Of a stretch of DNA of 49,016 nt, positions 1 to 8,694 are shown one piece after another (position 1 is the first letter of the stretch; each line of letters opens with the position of its first letter). A program made the position numbers and the translations under genes. This DNA comes from Pseudomonadota bacterium (GTDB taxonomy: Bacteria; Pseudomonadota; Gammaproteobacteria; Xanthomonadales; Xanthomonadaceae): positions 1 to 49,016 of the forward strand of contig JAEZCF010000124.1 of NCBI GenBank assembly GCA_023430045.1. Reading direction: 5' to 3'. Under the pieces are notes generated by a model. The model did not search any database. It saw only the letters and a list, made by a program, of their open reading frames with translations, and had not been told where the DNA came from.

Positions 1-13
1 CCTGATAATCCAG

Positions 14-57
14 TGACGACCAACGGTCGTCACCCACCAGCAGGGTCGTCACCCACC
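14..57. repeat. SMAG/REP-like palindrome with 14-nt direct repeat
   Basis: Positions 14-32 form a small hairpin (TGACGACC, AAC, GGTCGTCA). The 14-mer GGTCGTCACCCACC then occurs at 25-38 and again at 44-57. Such palindromes are typical of intergenic REP elements in Stenotrophomonas. It lies just beyond the 3' end of the diguanylate cyclase gene. The GTAG head is not present here, so the family assignment is tentative. Confidence 0.5.
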
Positions 58-86
58 GGCAGGTCGCCACTCGCCGGTGGCGGACA

Positions 87-1637
87 TCATCCGGCAGTGT
101 CGGTGGCGTGCACGCGGTTGCGGCCCATCCGCTTGGCTTCGTAGAGCGCGGCATCGGCGCGCTGCAGCAGGCTTTCCGGCGTGTCCTCACGCTGTATCTG
201 CGCCAGCCCCGCGCTGAAATGCACCGGCACGCGCTGGTCCTGAACGGTCAGCGCGCGCTGGGCGAGCGAACGCTGCAGCCGCTGCAGCGTGGTCATGGCA
301 TCGGCACCCGGGGTATCCGGCATCACCAGCACGAACTCGTCGCCGCCCAGTCGCGCCACGCTGTCGCTGGCGCGCAGCAGCAGCTTGCACACGGCAACGA
401 AGTGGCGCAGCACGGCATCGCCGCCGGCATGCCCGTGCAGGGTGTTGGTCTGGCCGAATTCGTCCAGGTCGATCACCGCTACTGCCAGCGCGCCACCATC
501 GCGGCGGGTTCGTTCCCGTTCGGTGCGCAGCAGTTCATCCAGTCCGCGTCGGTTCAGTGCGCCGGTAAGTGCATCGGTGTGCACCAGGTCGCTGACGTCC
601 TTCAGCTCCTGCTCCAGCTGGGCGATGCGTTGTCCGGCGGCTTCCACCTCACAGCGCGCAGTGTCCAGATGGTCGCGCGCCTGCGCGGCCTGCTGCTGCA
701 CGCGTGCGGTGTCCTGCATCATCACCTGCAGCAGCTGGGTGAGGTCGGCAATGCTGCGTGCGTCGCGCAGGGCCAGCGAGTAGCTGCCGATCCGGTCGTG
801 GTATTCGCCGGTACGTGCGGCCATACCGTCCAGCTGTTGCACGAACTCGCCCATCAACCCGCGCATGGCCGCCTTGGAATCGGCAATGCCCTGCTTCAGC
901 AGGCTCTGGCGGTAGATGACCTGGCGCAGTTCGCTGCGTGCACGCTCAACTGAAGCGGTGTCCAGCGGACCGGTCAGCAGCTGGCGTACCGCACCGATCT
1001 GGCCGTGCAGCCACGCGCCGTCATCCAGCAGTTCGCTGATGTTTTCCAGCAGCAGGTCGAACAGTCCGAGCAGCAGCGCATCGCGCTCCTGCCACGCTTC
1101 GCTGCGCACGCCGACCTGGTGGCCCAGTTCGCGCAGGCCCTGTTCCAGGGGATCCAGCGGCTGTCCCGGCTGCCATTGCCGCCATGCGGCCGCCTGGCGC
1201 ACCGCCATGTCATGCAGGTCCGGGTCATGCTGCAGCAGTCCGGCCACGGTGATGCCGAGCACCTGCCGCAACTGTTCGCGCAGGCGTTCGCTGGCGGGCT
1301 GCGCATCGGGGGCATGCTGTTCGATGGTACGGATGTACTTGTCGATCAGCTGCCGCATGGCACGGCCATAGCGCGGCCAATCCTGGTCGGCCTGCGCCGA
1401 ACGCAGGCGATCTCCCATGTCGCCAAGTTCCCCCGGCAGCGTCGCCATGCCATCGGCGAAGGCCGCAAGCAGCGTCGACGGCTCTTCGGCGGCGGCGAAA
1501 ACCTGCTGCAGGCTGCGGCCGTCACCGCGTTGCACGGCCGGTGACAGTGCCGCGCCTGTGGTGGAGGCACCGCGCCCCTGTGCCCGCAGCCCGGGCAGGT
1601 TGCCGGGAGTGAGGCGGGGAGTGTCGCGGTTCGTCAT
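87..1637 (-). CDS. GGDEF diguanylate cyclase
   Basis: A 516-residue protein whose C-terminal third is a complete GGDEF domain. It has the DALTGALNRRG entry motif, an intact GGDEF at residues 431-435, and an RxxD inhibitory site (RASD, 422-425) five residues before it. It should therefore make cyclic-di-GMP from two GTP and be product-inhibited. The first ~350 residues are Gln/Leu/Ala-rich helical sequence with no signal peptide or membrane segment. They end in a likely coiled coil (about 305-350) that would aid dimerisation; no named sensor domain was recognised. The gene follows the E2 gene by 134 bases with a hairpin between, so cotranscription with bkd is possible but unproven. The start is ATG with only a weak ribosome site. 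Confidence 0.92.
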   Translation of the reverse strand: MTNRDTPRLTPGNLPGLRAQGRGASTTGAALSPAVQRGDGRSLQQVFAAAEEPSTLLAAFADGMATLPGELGDMGDRLRSAQADQDWPRYGRAMRQLIDKYIRTIEQHAPDAQPASERLREQLRQVLGITVAGLLQHDPDLHDMAVRQAAAWRQWQPGQPLDPLEQGLRELGHQVGVRSEAWQERDALLLGLFDLLLENISELLDDGAWLHGQIGAVRQLLTGPLDTASVERARSELRQVIYRQSLLKQGIADSKAAMRGLMGEFVQQLDGMAARTGEYHDRIGSYSLALRDARSIADLTQLLQVMMQDTARVQQQAAQARDHLDTARCEVEAAGQRIAQLEQELKDVSDLVHTDALTGALNRRGLDELLRTERERTRRDGGALAVAVIDLDEFGQTNTLHGHAGGDAVLRHFVAVCKLLLRASDSVARLGGDEFVLVMPDTPGADAMTTLQRLQRSLAQRALTVQDQRVPVHFSAGLAQIQREDTPESLLQRADAALYEAKRMGRNRVHATDTAG

Positions 1638-1728
1638 GCGGGGATCCAGGGTGCGCAGGGGGTGACAGCATATCGGCGTTGCCGCGAAGGGCTTTATACC
1701 GCGCTGGCCGGGATCGAGGATGGAGGGC

Positions 1729-1755
1729 GTGCTGCCGGAAAGAGCCCGGCAGCAC
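1729..1755 (-). terminator. Hairpin after the E2 gene
   Basis: A perfect 10-bp inverted repeat (GTGCTGCCGG at 1729-1738 and its complement at 1746-1755) with a 7-nt loop, 17 bases beyond the E2 stop codon. No T-run follows on the minus strand, so it may be a weak terminator or an mRNA 3'-end stabiliser. Confidence 0.4.
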
Positions 1756-1771
1756 GGCTGTGCGTTGTGGC

Positions 1772-3157
1772 TCAGCTGGCCAGGGCGAGGTCATCCATCA
1801 TCGCGCGCAGGAAACGCGCGGCCTCACCGCCGGTGGCGGCGCGGTGGTCGAACGTCACCGACAGCGGAATCACCTTGTGCGCCTCCACGCCACCCATCAC
1901 CGGCGTCATCTGGTGGCGGGCACGCCCGGCACCGACGATGGCCACGCACGGGGGCACCACCACGGGAGTGGCATAGCGGCCGGCGAACATGCCGAAGTTG
2001 GACAGCGAGATGGTGTAGCCACTGAGTTCCGAGGCGGCGATGGCCCGCGATTCCACCTGCTCGCGCAGGCGGTTCACGCCTTCGCGGATGCCGCGCGCAT
2101 CAAGCATGTCGGCATTGCGCAGCGCCGGCACGAACAGGCCGTCATCGGTATCCACGGCGATGCCCACGTCCACGTGTGCGTGCAGGGTGCGGGTCAGCGC
2201 TTCGCCGTCGAACCATGCATTCATCGCCGGCACCTTCTGGCTGGCAGTGACGATCGCGCGGACCAGGCGCGCGGTCACATCGTTGCCGGGCTGCCAGGCA
2301 TGGATGTCGGCGTCGTCGTTCAAGGTGGTGGGCACCACCTTGCTGTGGGCATCGGCCATCACCCGCGCCATGTTGCGGCGAACGCCCTTCAGCGGTTCCG
2401 GCTGGCCCTTGGCGACCACGCCCGGCGGCTGCGTGCGCATCGGCTTGCCGGCAGCGGACATCGGTGCGCGCTGGCTTTCCACGCGCGGCGCCGGGGCCGC
2501 CGGTGCTGCAACCGGAGCGGCCGCGGCCGGTGCCGGTGCGGCGCCTACCCTGGCGCTGCCGTCGGCGGCGGCCTGCTTGACGTCGGACATGGTCACCGCA
2601 CCATCGGTGCCGGAGGCGCGTACACGGGTCAGGTCCACGCCCAGCTTGCGGGCCATCGCGCGCACCGCCGGAACGGCCTTGACGCCGCCGACGGCGACAG
2701 CCTGTTCGGCGTGGACGGCATTGGAGCTCTGCATCGCACCGACCACGGTGCCTGCGTCGTCTCGCTCACCTTCGGCCTGGATCGCACCGCCTTCATCGGA
2801 TGCCACCACCTTGTCCGGCTGGGCCGGTGCCGGTTGCCCGGTGCTCGGCGCAGCGGGCGCGTGGCCATGCTGGTGGCCCGTGTCCTGGCCATCGGCGCGC
2901 TGCGGCATGTTCGGGTCGACCTCGAAGCTGGCCAGTACCGCACCGGTGGGAATGATGTCGCCGGCCGCGCCGGACAGCTTCAGTACCTTGCCGGAGACCG
3001 GCGAGGGTACTTCCACCACCGCCTTGGCGGTTTCCATCGAGACCAGCGGTTCATCCAGCTTGATCGTGTCGCCTTCCTTGACGAACCATTCCACGATGGT
3101 CGCGTCCGGCAGGCCTTCGCCCAGGTCGGGCAGATTGAAGTTCTTGGTCTGGCTCAT
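1772..3157 (-). CDS. bkdB: Branched-chain 2-oxoacid dehydrogenase E2 (dihydrolipoamide acyltransferase)
   Basis: A 461-residue E2 core protein that moves the acyl group from E1 via a lipoyl arm to CoA. An N-terminal lipoyl domain carries the lipoylated lysine at K45 in ETAKA. After an Ala/Pro-rich linker comes a peripheral-subunit-binding domain (AVRAMARKLGVDLTRV, about 155-190), a second Ala/Pro linker, and the catalytic acyltransferase domain to the C terminus. The active-site histidine is H438 in DHRAATGG. The usual HxxxDG signature has Thr where Asp is expected. The start ATG overlaps the stop of the upstream SH3 gene by 4 nt, so the two are translationally coupled. No E3 gene is present, so a shared Lpd is presumably used. 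Confidence 0.93.
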   Translation of the reverse strand: MSQTKNFNLPDLGEGLPDATIVEWFVKEGDTIKLDEPLVSMETAKAVVEVPSPVSGKVLKLSGAAGDIIPTGAVLASFEVDPNMPQRADGQDTGHQHGHAPAAPSTGQPAPAQPDKVVASDEGGAIQAEGERDDAGTVVGAMQSSNAVHAEQAVAVGGVKAVPAVRAMARKLGVDLTRVRASGTDGAVTMSDVKQAAADGSARVGAAPAPAAAAPVAAPAAPAPRVESQRAPMSAAGKPMRTQPPGVVAKGQPEPLKGVRRNMARVMADAHSKVVPTTLNDDADIHAWQPGNDVTARLVRAIVTASQKVPAMNAWFDGEALTRTLHAHVDVGIAVDTDDGLFVPALRNADMLDARGIREGVNRLREQVESRAIAASELSGYTISLSNFGMFAGRYATPVVVPPCVAIVGAGRARHQMTPVMGGVEAHKVIPLSVTFDHRAATGGEAARFLRAMMDDLALAS

Positions 3158-3507
3158 GTGCGGTTCTCTTCCAGCAGTTCCAGTTCGTGGGCCGGCAGCC
3201 AGCCCGTCGCGCCGTTCGCGCGCTCGGACCACCACCAGCCCCCATGTTCGTGGTGCAGTCGCACCAGTTCGCCACTTTCCACGTCCAGTTCGCGGGCGTC
3301 GTAGTCGCGCAGTGCTTCGGCGTGGCCATCATCCAGCACCTGCAACCATGCCACCGGGGCCCAGCCCGCACGTCCATCGGAGGTGCGGACCCAGGCGAAG
3401 GCCGGCCATTCTTCGTCGCGTACACCGACTTCGACGATCTGGCCGGCACGGAACCGGAGCGGGTTGGGATACTGGCTGCGGTACGGGCCGAGGAGACGGG
3501 CCCGCAC
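3154..3507 (-). CDS. Small tandem SH3-domain protein in the bkd operon
   Basis: A 117-residue soluble protein with two SH3-like repeats. The second is a clear variant SH3: an ALRDYDA start near residue 64, an acidic turn, GWWW near 90 and GWLP near 102. The first (about 20-55) has the matching GRAGWAPVAWLQ end. It starts at GTG one base after the E1 beta stop and overlaps the E2 start by 4 nt, so it is embedded in the dehydrogenase operon. SH3 folds bind Pro-rich peptides, and the Ala/Pro linkers of E2 are candidate partners. That role is inference; no function is known to me. Confidence 0.85.
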   Translation of the reverse strand: MRARLLGPYRSQYPNPLRFRAGQIVEVGVRDEEWPAFAWVRTSDGRAGWAPVAWLQVLDDGHAEALRDYDARELDVESGELVRLHHEHGGWWWSERANGATGWLPAHELELLEENRT

Positions 3508-3508
3508 G

Positions 3509-4576
3509 TCAGCCTGCCGCTACGGCGCGCCTGGCGGCCGCCACGATCCGCTCCACGCTTGGCAGGTACTTCATTTCCAGGCGGAACAGCGGAATATGGG
3601 TGTCGTAGCCGGTCACGCGCTCGACCGGTGCCAGCAGGTCGTACAGCGATTCCTCGGCCAGCCGCGCGGCGATTTCCGCGCCGAAACCAGCCGTCTTCGG
3701 GGCTTCCTGCACGATCACGCAACGGCCGGTCTTGGCCACCGATTCGGCAATGGTGGCGAAGTCCAGCGGGCGCAGCGTGGCCACGTCGATGACTTCGGCG
3801 CTGATGCCTTCACCGGCCAGCTTGTCGGCCGCTTCCAGGGCTTCCTTCACCTGCGCGCCCCAGGTCACCAGGGTGACGTCGGTGCCGTCGCGCAGCACGA
3901 AGCACACATCCAGCGGCAGCGCCTCGCCATCGTTGGCGACCACTTCCTTGTACTGGCGGTAGATGCGCTTGGGCTCCATGTAGATCACCGGATCCGGCTC
4001 GCGGATGGCGGCCAGCAGCAGACCATAGGCGCGCTGCGGCGAGGACGGCAGCACCACGCGCAGGCCCGGAACGTTGGTGAAGATCGACTCGTTGGCCTCG
4101 CTGTGGTGTTCCGGCGCACGGATGCCGCCACCCCACGGCACGCGCAGCACCATCGGGCAGTGCAGGCGGCCACGGGTACGGGTACGCAGGCGCGCGGCGT
4201 GGCAGATGATGTGGTCCACCATCGGGTACATGAAACCATCGAACTGCGCTTCGGCCACCGGCTTCATGCCCTGCGCGGCCAGGCCGATGGTCAGGCCGGC
4301 GATGGTGGTTTCATCCAGCGGGGTATCGAGAATGCGGTTGGAACCGAAACGCTGCTGCAGGCCGGCGGTGGCGCGGAACACACCGCCGTTCACGCCCACA
4401 TCCTCGCCCAGCACCAGCACCGAGGGATCGTGTTCCAGTTCCCATGCCAGGGCCTGGGTGATGGCTTCGATGAGGGTGATGGGGGTGGTGGTCATGACCG
4501 TGTCTCCACCGGCGACAGCGGCGCTGTCGGCGGCATTGGTGCGGGAAGCGGCAGCGCCCTGCGTGATGTCATCCAT
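3509..4576 (-). CDS. bkdA2: Branched-chain 2-oxoacid dehydrogenase E1 beta
   Basis: The transketolase-type beta subunit of the thiamine-diphosphate-dependent E1 decarboxylase. Visible family features are LIEAITQALAWEL at the start of the fold, GEDVG, and EAQFDGFMYPMVDHI. The HHSEANE loop follows, and a C-terminal transketolase domain carries VIVQEAPKTAGFG. From the ATG at 4576 the product is 355 residues and overlaps the E1 alpha gene by 8 nt. A second well-placed ATG at 4495 (GGAG eight bases upstream) would give 328 residues and begin nearer the conserved region. The extra 27 residues are low-complexity, so the later start is a real alternative. Confidence 0.92.
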   Translation of the reverse strand: MDDITQGAAASRTNAADSAAVAGGDTVMTTTPITLIEAITQALAWELEHDPSVLVLGEDVGVNGGVFRATAGLQQRFGSNRILDTPLDETTIAGLTIGLAAQGMKPVAEAQFDGFMYPMVDHIICHAARLRTRTRGRLHCPMVLRVPWGGGIRAPEHHSEANESIFTNVPGLRVVLPSSPQRAYGLLLAAIREPDPVIYMEPKRIYRQYKEVVANDGEALPLDVCFVLRDGTDVTLVTWGAQVKEALEAADKLAGEGISAEVIDVATLRPLDFATIAESVAKTGRCVIVQEAPKTAGFGAEIAARLAEESLYDLLAPVERVTGYDTHIPLFRLEMKYLPSVERIVAAARRAVAAG

Positions 4577-5651
4577 TGCGCTGCTCCAGGGCGATGGCGG
4601 CGGCGCGCTGGGCAAGCAGATCAGGTGGCGGATCTGCGTACAGATGATCGAACATCGCCTCGATCGGCTGCACCGGGGTGTTGAGATACTGGTTAACTTC
4701 TTCGTCCACGCGGGCCGCGCACTGTTCGGTCCAGGCCTTTTCCTCGTCCTCGCTCCACACGCCCTGGGCGATGAGGTATTTGCGCAGGCGCAGCATCGGC
4801 TCGCGGGTCCATGCGTCCTTGACCTCGGTGTCCTCGCGGTAACGACGTGCGTCATCGGCGGTGGTGTGGTCGGACAGGCGATAGGTCATCAGTTCCAGCA
4901 CGGTGCCGCCTTCGCCGGCCAGGCCGCGGTCGCGCGCCTGTTCCATTGCCGCCAGCACTGCGATCAGGTCATTGCCGTCCACCTGCAGGCAGTGCAGGCC
5001 ACCGGCCAGGCCCTTCTGGGCCAGGGTTTCAGCGCCGGTCTGCGCCGAGCGCGGCACCGAGATCGCCCAGCCGTTGTTGACGATGCACAGGATCAGCGGC
5101 AGCTTGTAGGCACCGGCCGAATTCAGTGCGGCATAGAAGTCGGTCTTGGAGCTGCCACCGTCGCCACAGACCGCGACGGCCACCTGCTTCTCTTCATTTA
5201 GCTTGAATTTCAGCGCCGCGCCGGCAGCGTGCAGGCACTGGGTGGAGATCGGCACGCAGAACGGGAAGTCCTTCACTGCGTTGCCGACATAATCGTTGCC
5301 ACGCTCGTCGCCGCCCCAGTACATCAGCACGTCGTACGGGCGCACGCCCCGCATGAACATGGCACCGTATTCGCGATAGCTGGGCGCGAACACGTCGCCG
5401 GCCTTCATGGCGGCGCCGATGCCCACATGGGCCGCTTCGTGGCCCAGGCAGGCCGCGTACGTGCCCAGCTTGCCGGTGCGCTGCAGGGCAATGGACTTGC
5501 TGTCGAAGACGCGCACGTACAGCATCTGCTTGAACAGCGGGACCAGCACCTTCGGGTCGCGCAGGGAATCGGGCAGGTCGTCACGGACCAGCCGGCCCTC
5601 CGCGTCGAGGTACTGGAGATATTCGATCTTGAATTCGGCGGCAACTGTCAT
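4569..5651 (-). CDS. bkdA1: Branched-chain 2-oxoacid dehydrogenase E1 alpha
   Basis: A 360-residue alpha subunit that binds thiamine diphosphate and decarboxylates the 2-oxoacids of valine, leucine and isoleucine. The ThDP/Mg site is complete: GDGGSS at 163-168 and NN at 192-193, with the conserved GHEAAHVG (70-77) and YREYG (92-96). The start ATG at 5651 has an AAGG ribosome site. Upstream in-frame codons encode no conserved sequence. It is the first gene of the operon and is divergent from kynA. In xanthomonads this complex supplies branched acyl-CoA primers for iso/anteiso fatty acids, so a link to DSF-type signals is reasonable but inferred. Confidence 0.94.
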   Translation of the reverse strand: MTVAAEFKIEYLQYLDAEGRLVRDDLPDSLRDPKVLVPLFKQMLYVRVFDSKSIALQRTGKLGTYAACLGHEAAHVGIGAAMKAGDVFAPSYREYGAMFMRGVRPYDVLMYWGGDERGNDYVGNAVKDFPFCVPISTQCLHAAGAALKFKLNEEKQVAVAVCGDGGSSKTDFYAALNSAGAYKLPLILCIVNNGWAISVPRSAQTGAETLAQKGLAGGLHCLQVDGNDLIAVLAAMEQARDRGLAGEGGTVLELMTYRLSDHTTADDARRYREDTEVKDAWTREPMLRLRKYLIAQGVWSEDEEKAWTEQCAARVDEEVNQYLNTPVQPIEAMFDHLYADPPPDLLAQRAAAIALEQRNG

Positions 5652-5675
5652 TGCGTACTGCACCTTCGACAGGAA

Positions 5676-5704
5676 GTTACAAATGATATGAATCGCCATG
5701 TTAA
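5676..5704 (-). promoter_or_regulatory. Candidate bkd operon promoter
   Basis: On the minus strand TTAACA (5704-5699) lies 17 bases upstream of TGTAAC (5681-5676), about 25 bases before the E1 alpha start. This is a plausible but imperfect sigma-70 pair. The rest of the 284-bp divergent region up to kynA shows no clear operator. Confidence 0.35.
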
Positions 5705-5935
5705 GGAAGGCGTAGGAAAAAGCCGTCCTGCGGCGCAGCAAGGCTTTGCCGTCGTTCTACCGGCTGGATGTTGCAGAAGCCAATAACCACAACGTATTCA
5801 GTCGTTGCTGCATAGCATCAGAATACGCCTGTCGCGGGGCCTGCGGGGCGCTGCCTGCACGGTTCCACGCGCCATCGTTCTGGCTGATGCGTTCCACGCA
5901 CTGCTACCCTTGCCGCCTTCCACCGGGTCAGCCCC

Positions 5936-6790
5936 ATGTCCGTCGACAACAACCAACGCGATCTCGAAGCCGGCATCCATACCGATCTGCAGGACCGGCT
6001 GACCTATGGGGGCTACCTGCGCCTGGACCAGCTGCTGGCGGCCCAGCAACCGCTGTCCAGCCCACCGCACCACGACGAGATGCTGTTCATCATCCAGCAC
6101 CAGACGTCGGAGCTGTGGCTGAAACTGCTGGCGCACGAACTGGGCGCGGCCATCGTGTTCCTGCAGCGCGACGAGGTGTGGCAGTGCCGCAAGGTGCTGG
6201 CGCGCAGCAAGCAGGTGCTGCGCCAGCTGACCGAGCAGTGGTCGGTGCTGGAAACGCTGACGCCGTCCGAATACATGGGCTTCCGCGATGTGCTGGGGCC
6301 ATCGTCGGGCTTCCAGTCGTTGCAGTATCGCTACATCGAGTTCCTGCTGGGCAACAAGAACGCGCAGATGCTGAAGGTGTTCGAGCACGATACCGATGGC
6401 CGCCTGCGGCTGGAGCAGGCCCTGCATGCGCCGAGCCTGTACGAGGAATTCCTGCAGTACCTGGCGCGCTTCGGCCATGCGATTCCCGGGCAGTACCTGC
6501 AGCGGGACTGGAGCCAGCCGCACGTGGCCGACGACGCGCTGCATCCGGTGTTCGAACGTATCTACCAGGACACTGATCGCTACTGGCGCGAGTACTCGCT
6601 GTGCGAAGACCTGGTGGACCTGGAAACCGCCTTCCAGCTCTGGCGCTTCCGCCACATGCGTACGGTGATGCGCATCATCGGCTTCAAGCGCGGGACCGGC
6701 GGGTCATCAGGCGTGGGCTTCCTGCGCCAGGCGCTGGACCTGACCTTCTTCCCGGAACTGTTCCAGATCCGCACCACGCTGGAAGGGTAG
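5936..6790 (+). CDS. kynA: Tryptophan 2,3-dioxygenase
   Basis: A 284-residue haem dioxygenase that opens the indole ring of L-tryptophan to N-formylkynurenine, the first step of the kynurenine pathway. The sequence matches the well-studied Xanthomonas enzyme. His55 (in FIIQHQTSELWLK) is the active-site histidine and His240 (in RFRHMRT) is the axial haem ligand. The C-terminal FKRGTGGSSGVGFL loop closes over the substrate. Length is typical. It is transcribed away from the bkd operon, and no other kyn gene is in the window. Its stop is the TAG of a GGTAGGCC sequence, reminiscent of the GTAG repeats seen elsewhere. Confidence 0.97.
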   Translation: MSVDNNQRDLEAGIHTDLQDRLTYGGYLRLDQLLAAQQPLSSPPHHDEMLFIIQHQTSELWLKLLAHELGAAIVFLQRDEVWQCRKVLARSKQVLRQLTEQWSVLETLTPSEYMGFRDVLGPSSGFQSLQYRYIEFLLGNKNAQMLKVFEHDTDGRLRLEQALHAPSLYEEFLQYLARFGHAIPGQYLQRDWSQPHVADDALHPVFERIYQDTDRYWREYSLCEDLVDLETAFQLWRFRHMRTVMRIIGFKRGTGGSSGVGFLRQALDLTFFPELFQIRTTLEG

Positions 6791-7176
6791 GCCGCACGCC
6801 AGGGCGGCCCCCGGCACACGGTGGCTGGCCCCGCTCATGCAGACAGCCTGCGGGCCTTGGGCGCGCCTGCGGACGGCGCGTGCCCGTCGCCTGTGTTCCG
6901 CCGATGCGGGCGGCACCGGCATCGCTGCGCGGAGGCCGCGATATGAGCGATGGATGTCAGGCGCGGCTCAGTTGAATCGTGCAGATAACGCCATGCGCGT
7001 GTTCAGTTTGAAGGGTGACGGGTACGAAACGCCCGGTGCTGCGTGTTCATCAAGCCGGAAGCGTCTTGCCGCAATCGGCGTTCATTTGACGTGAATGCCG
7101 GAAGTCGGTGATCCTCGCGCGCTGCCCCCGGCACATTGGACGTGCTCGTCACTCATCGATCGAACAGGAATCCCGC
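6791..7176 (+). other. 386-bp intergenic region, kynA to POT transporter
   Basis: No convincing coding sequence, RNA gene or strong promoter was found. Just after kynA there is GC-rich hairpin-prone sequence (6788-6830). An imperfect inverted repeat, GGCGTTCA/TGAATGCC with a 7-nt spacer, lies at 7077-7099. It could be an operator for the transporter gene, but nothing else supports that. Confidence 0.5.
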
Positions 7177-8682
7177 ATGAGCCTGAACGCCACTGCGAAT
7201 ACCCCCGAACCGGCCGTGCCGGAATTCAAGACACTGCTTGGCCATCCGCGTCCGTTGTGGATGCTGTTCATGGCCGAGTTCTGGGAGCGCTTCGCGTTCT
7301 ACGGCATCCGCTGGGCGATGGTCCTGTACATCGTGGCCCAGTTCCATGGCGGCGATGCCACGGGTGAGCGCCCGGCCAGCGAGTTGTATGGCGCCTACCT
7401 GGCGCTGGTCTATGCCGGTGCCATCTTTGGTGGTTACGTGGCCGACAAGCTGATCGGCTTCCAACGCTCCATCCTGCTCGGCGCGCTGTTCATGGCGATC
7501 GGCCTGTTCATGCTGGCCTCGCCGACCGAGCTTCTGTTCAAGCTGGGCCTGGCGACCATCATCGTCGGCAACGGGTTGTTCAAGCCGATCATCTCCACGC
7601 TGGTGGGCAAGCTGTATCTGCAGGGCGACGAGCGCCGCGATTCGGGCTTCACCATCTTCTACATGGGCATCAACCTGGGCGCGATGATCGCTCCGGTGAT
7701 CACCGGTTGGCTGGCACGCCAGATCTTCGGCACCGACGCCATGCCGCATTACCAAGTGGTGTTCATTTCCGCCGGCGTGGGCATGCTGATCAGCCTGGTG
7801 TGGTTCTGGCTGGGCCGTCGCCAGCTGCAGGGCATCGGCGCCCCGGCGCCGGGGCAGCAGAATGCCAGCCGCGTCGGCCTGGTGGCGATCGTGGGTGCGG
7901 TCGTCGGCGTGCCGCTGTTCTACTTCCTGCTGACCATCGATGCGCAGGCGCTGCAGATCCTGCTGATGACGCTGTTCATCGTGCCGGCGGTGATGCTGCT
8001 GGTGGAAGGTGTCCGCACCGGCAGCGTGGCGCGCGACAAGGTCATCGCGATGCTGGTGATCTTCGCCTTCAACGTGCTGTTCTGGATGTTCTTCGAACAG
8101 GCCGGCAGTTCGTTCACGTTCCTGGCCGACCGTATCGTCAACCGTGAATTCGGCGACTGGACCTTCCCGCTGGAGTGGTTCCAGTCGGTGAACTCGATCG
8201 CCATCATCACCCTCGCGCCGCTGCTGGCATGGCTGTGGGTGAAGATGGGTTCGTCCAATCCCTCCATCCCGCGCAAGTTCGGCCTTGGCCTGGTATTCAA
8301 CGGCCTGGCGTTCCTGCTGCTGATGGTGGCGCTGTCGAGCATGGTCGATGACGCCGGCAAGATTCCCTTCTGGACGCTGTTCATGGTGTACGTGATCCAG
8401 TCCGTGGGCGAGCTGTGCCTGTCGCCGATCGGCTTGTCGATGACCACCAAGCTGGCACCGGCGCGGCTGGGCGGCCTGGCCATGGGCTGCTGGTTCCTGT
8501 CCATCGCCATCGGCAACAACCTGGCCGGCATCTTCGCTGGCCGGGTCAGCGGCGAAGGCGGCATGACCGTGCAATCCGCGCACGCCGGGTATACCTTCGG
8601 CTTCTACGCGCTGGTCGGCTCGGGAGTGCTGCTGTTCCTGGTCGCCCCGCTGATCCAGAAGCTGATGCACGGCGTCAAGTAA
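7177..8682 (+). CDS. POT/PTR2-family proton-coupled peptide transporter
   Basis: A 501-residue inner-membrane protein with about 14 hydrophobic helices. The POT signature FWERFAFYGIRWAM lies near residue 33, and the loop YGAYLALVYAGAIFGGYVAD follows in the position of the family's second motif. FYMGINLGA occupies the position of the PTR2 signature in helix 5. Members import di- and tripeptides with protons. The start ATG at 7177 has AGGAA upstream; longer in-frame starts lack conserved sequence. Beside kynA and the aromatic and branched amino-acid catabolic genes it would supply peptide-derived amino acids, which is inference from context. A lipoprotein gene follows after 12 bases. Confidence 0.9.
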   Translation: MSLNATANTPEPAVPEFKTLLGHPRPLWMLFMAEFWERFAFYGIRWAMVLYIVAQFHGGDATGERPASELYGAYLALVYAGAIFGGYVADKLIGFQRSILLGALFMAIGLFMLASPTELLFKLGLATIIVGNGLFKPIISTLVGKLYLQGDERRDSGFTIFYMGINLGAMIAPVITGWLARQIFGTDAMPHYQVVFISAGVGMLISLVWFWLGRRQLQGIGAPAPGQQNASRVGLVAIVGAVVGVPLFYFLLTIDAQALQILLMTLFIVPAVMLLVEGVRTGSVARDKVIAMLVIFAFNVLFWMFFEQAGSSFTFLADRIVNREFGDWTFPLEWFQSVNSIAIITLAPLLAWLWVKMGSSNPSIPRKFGLGLVFNGLAFLLLMVALSSMVDDAGKIPFWTLFMVYVIQSVGELCLSPIGLSMTTKLAPARLGGLAMGCWFLSIAIGNNLAGIFAGRVSGEGGMTVQSAHAGYTFGFYALVGSGVLLFLVAPLIQKLMHGVK

Positions 8683-8694
8683 GAGGAAACCCGG

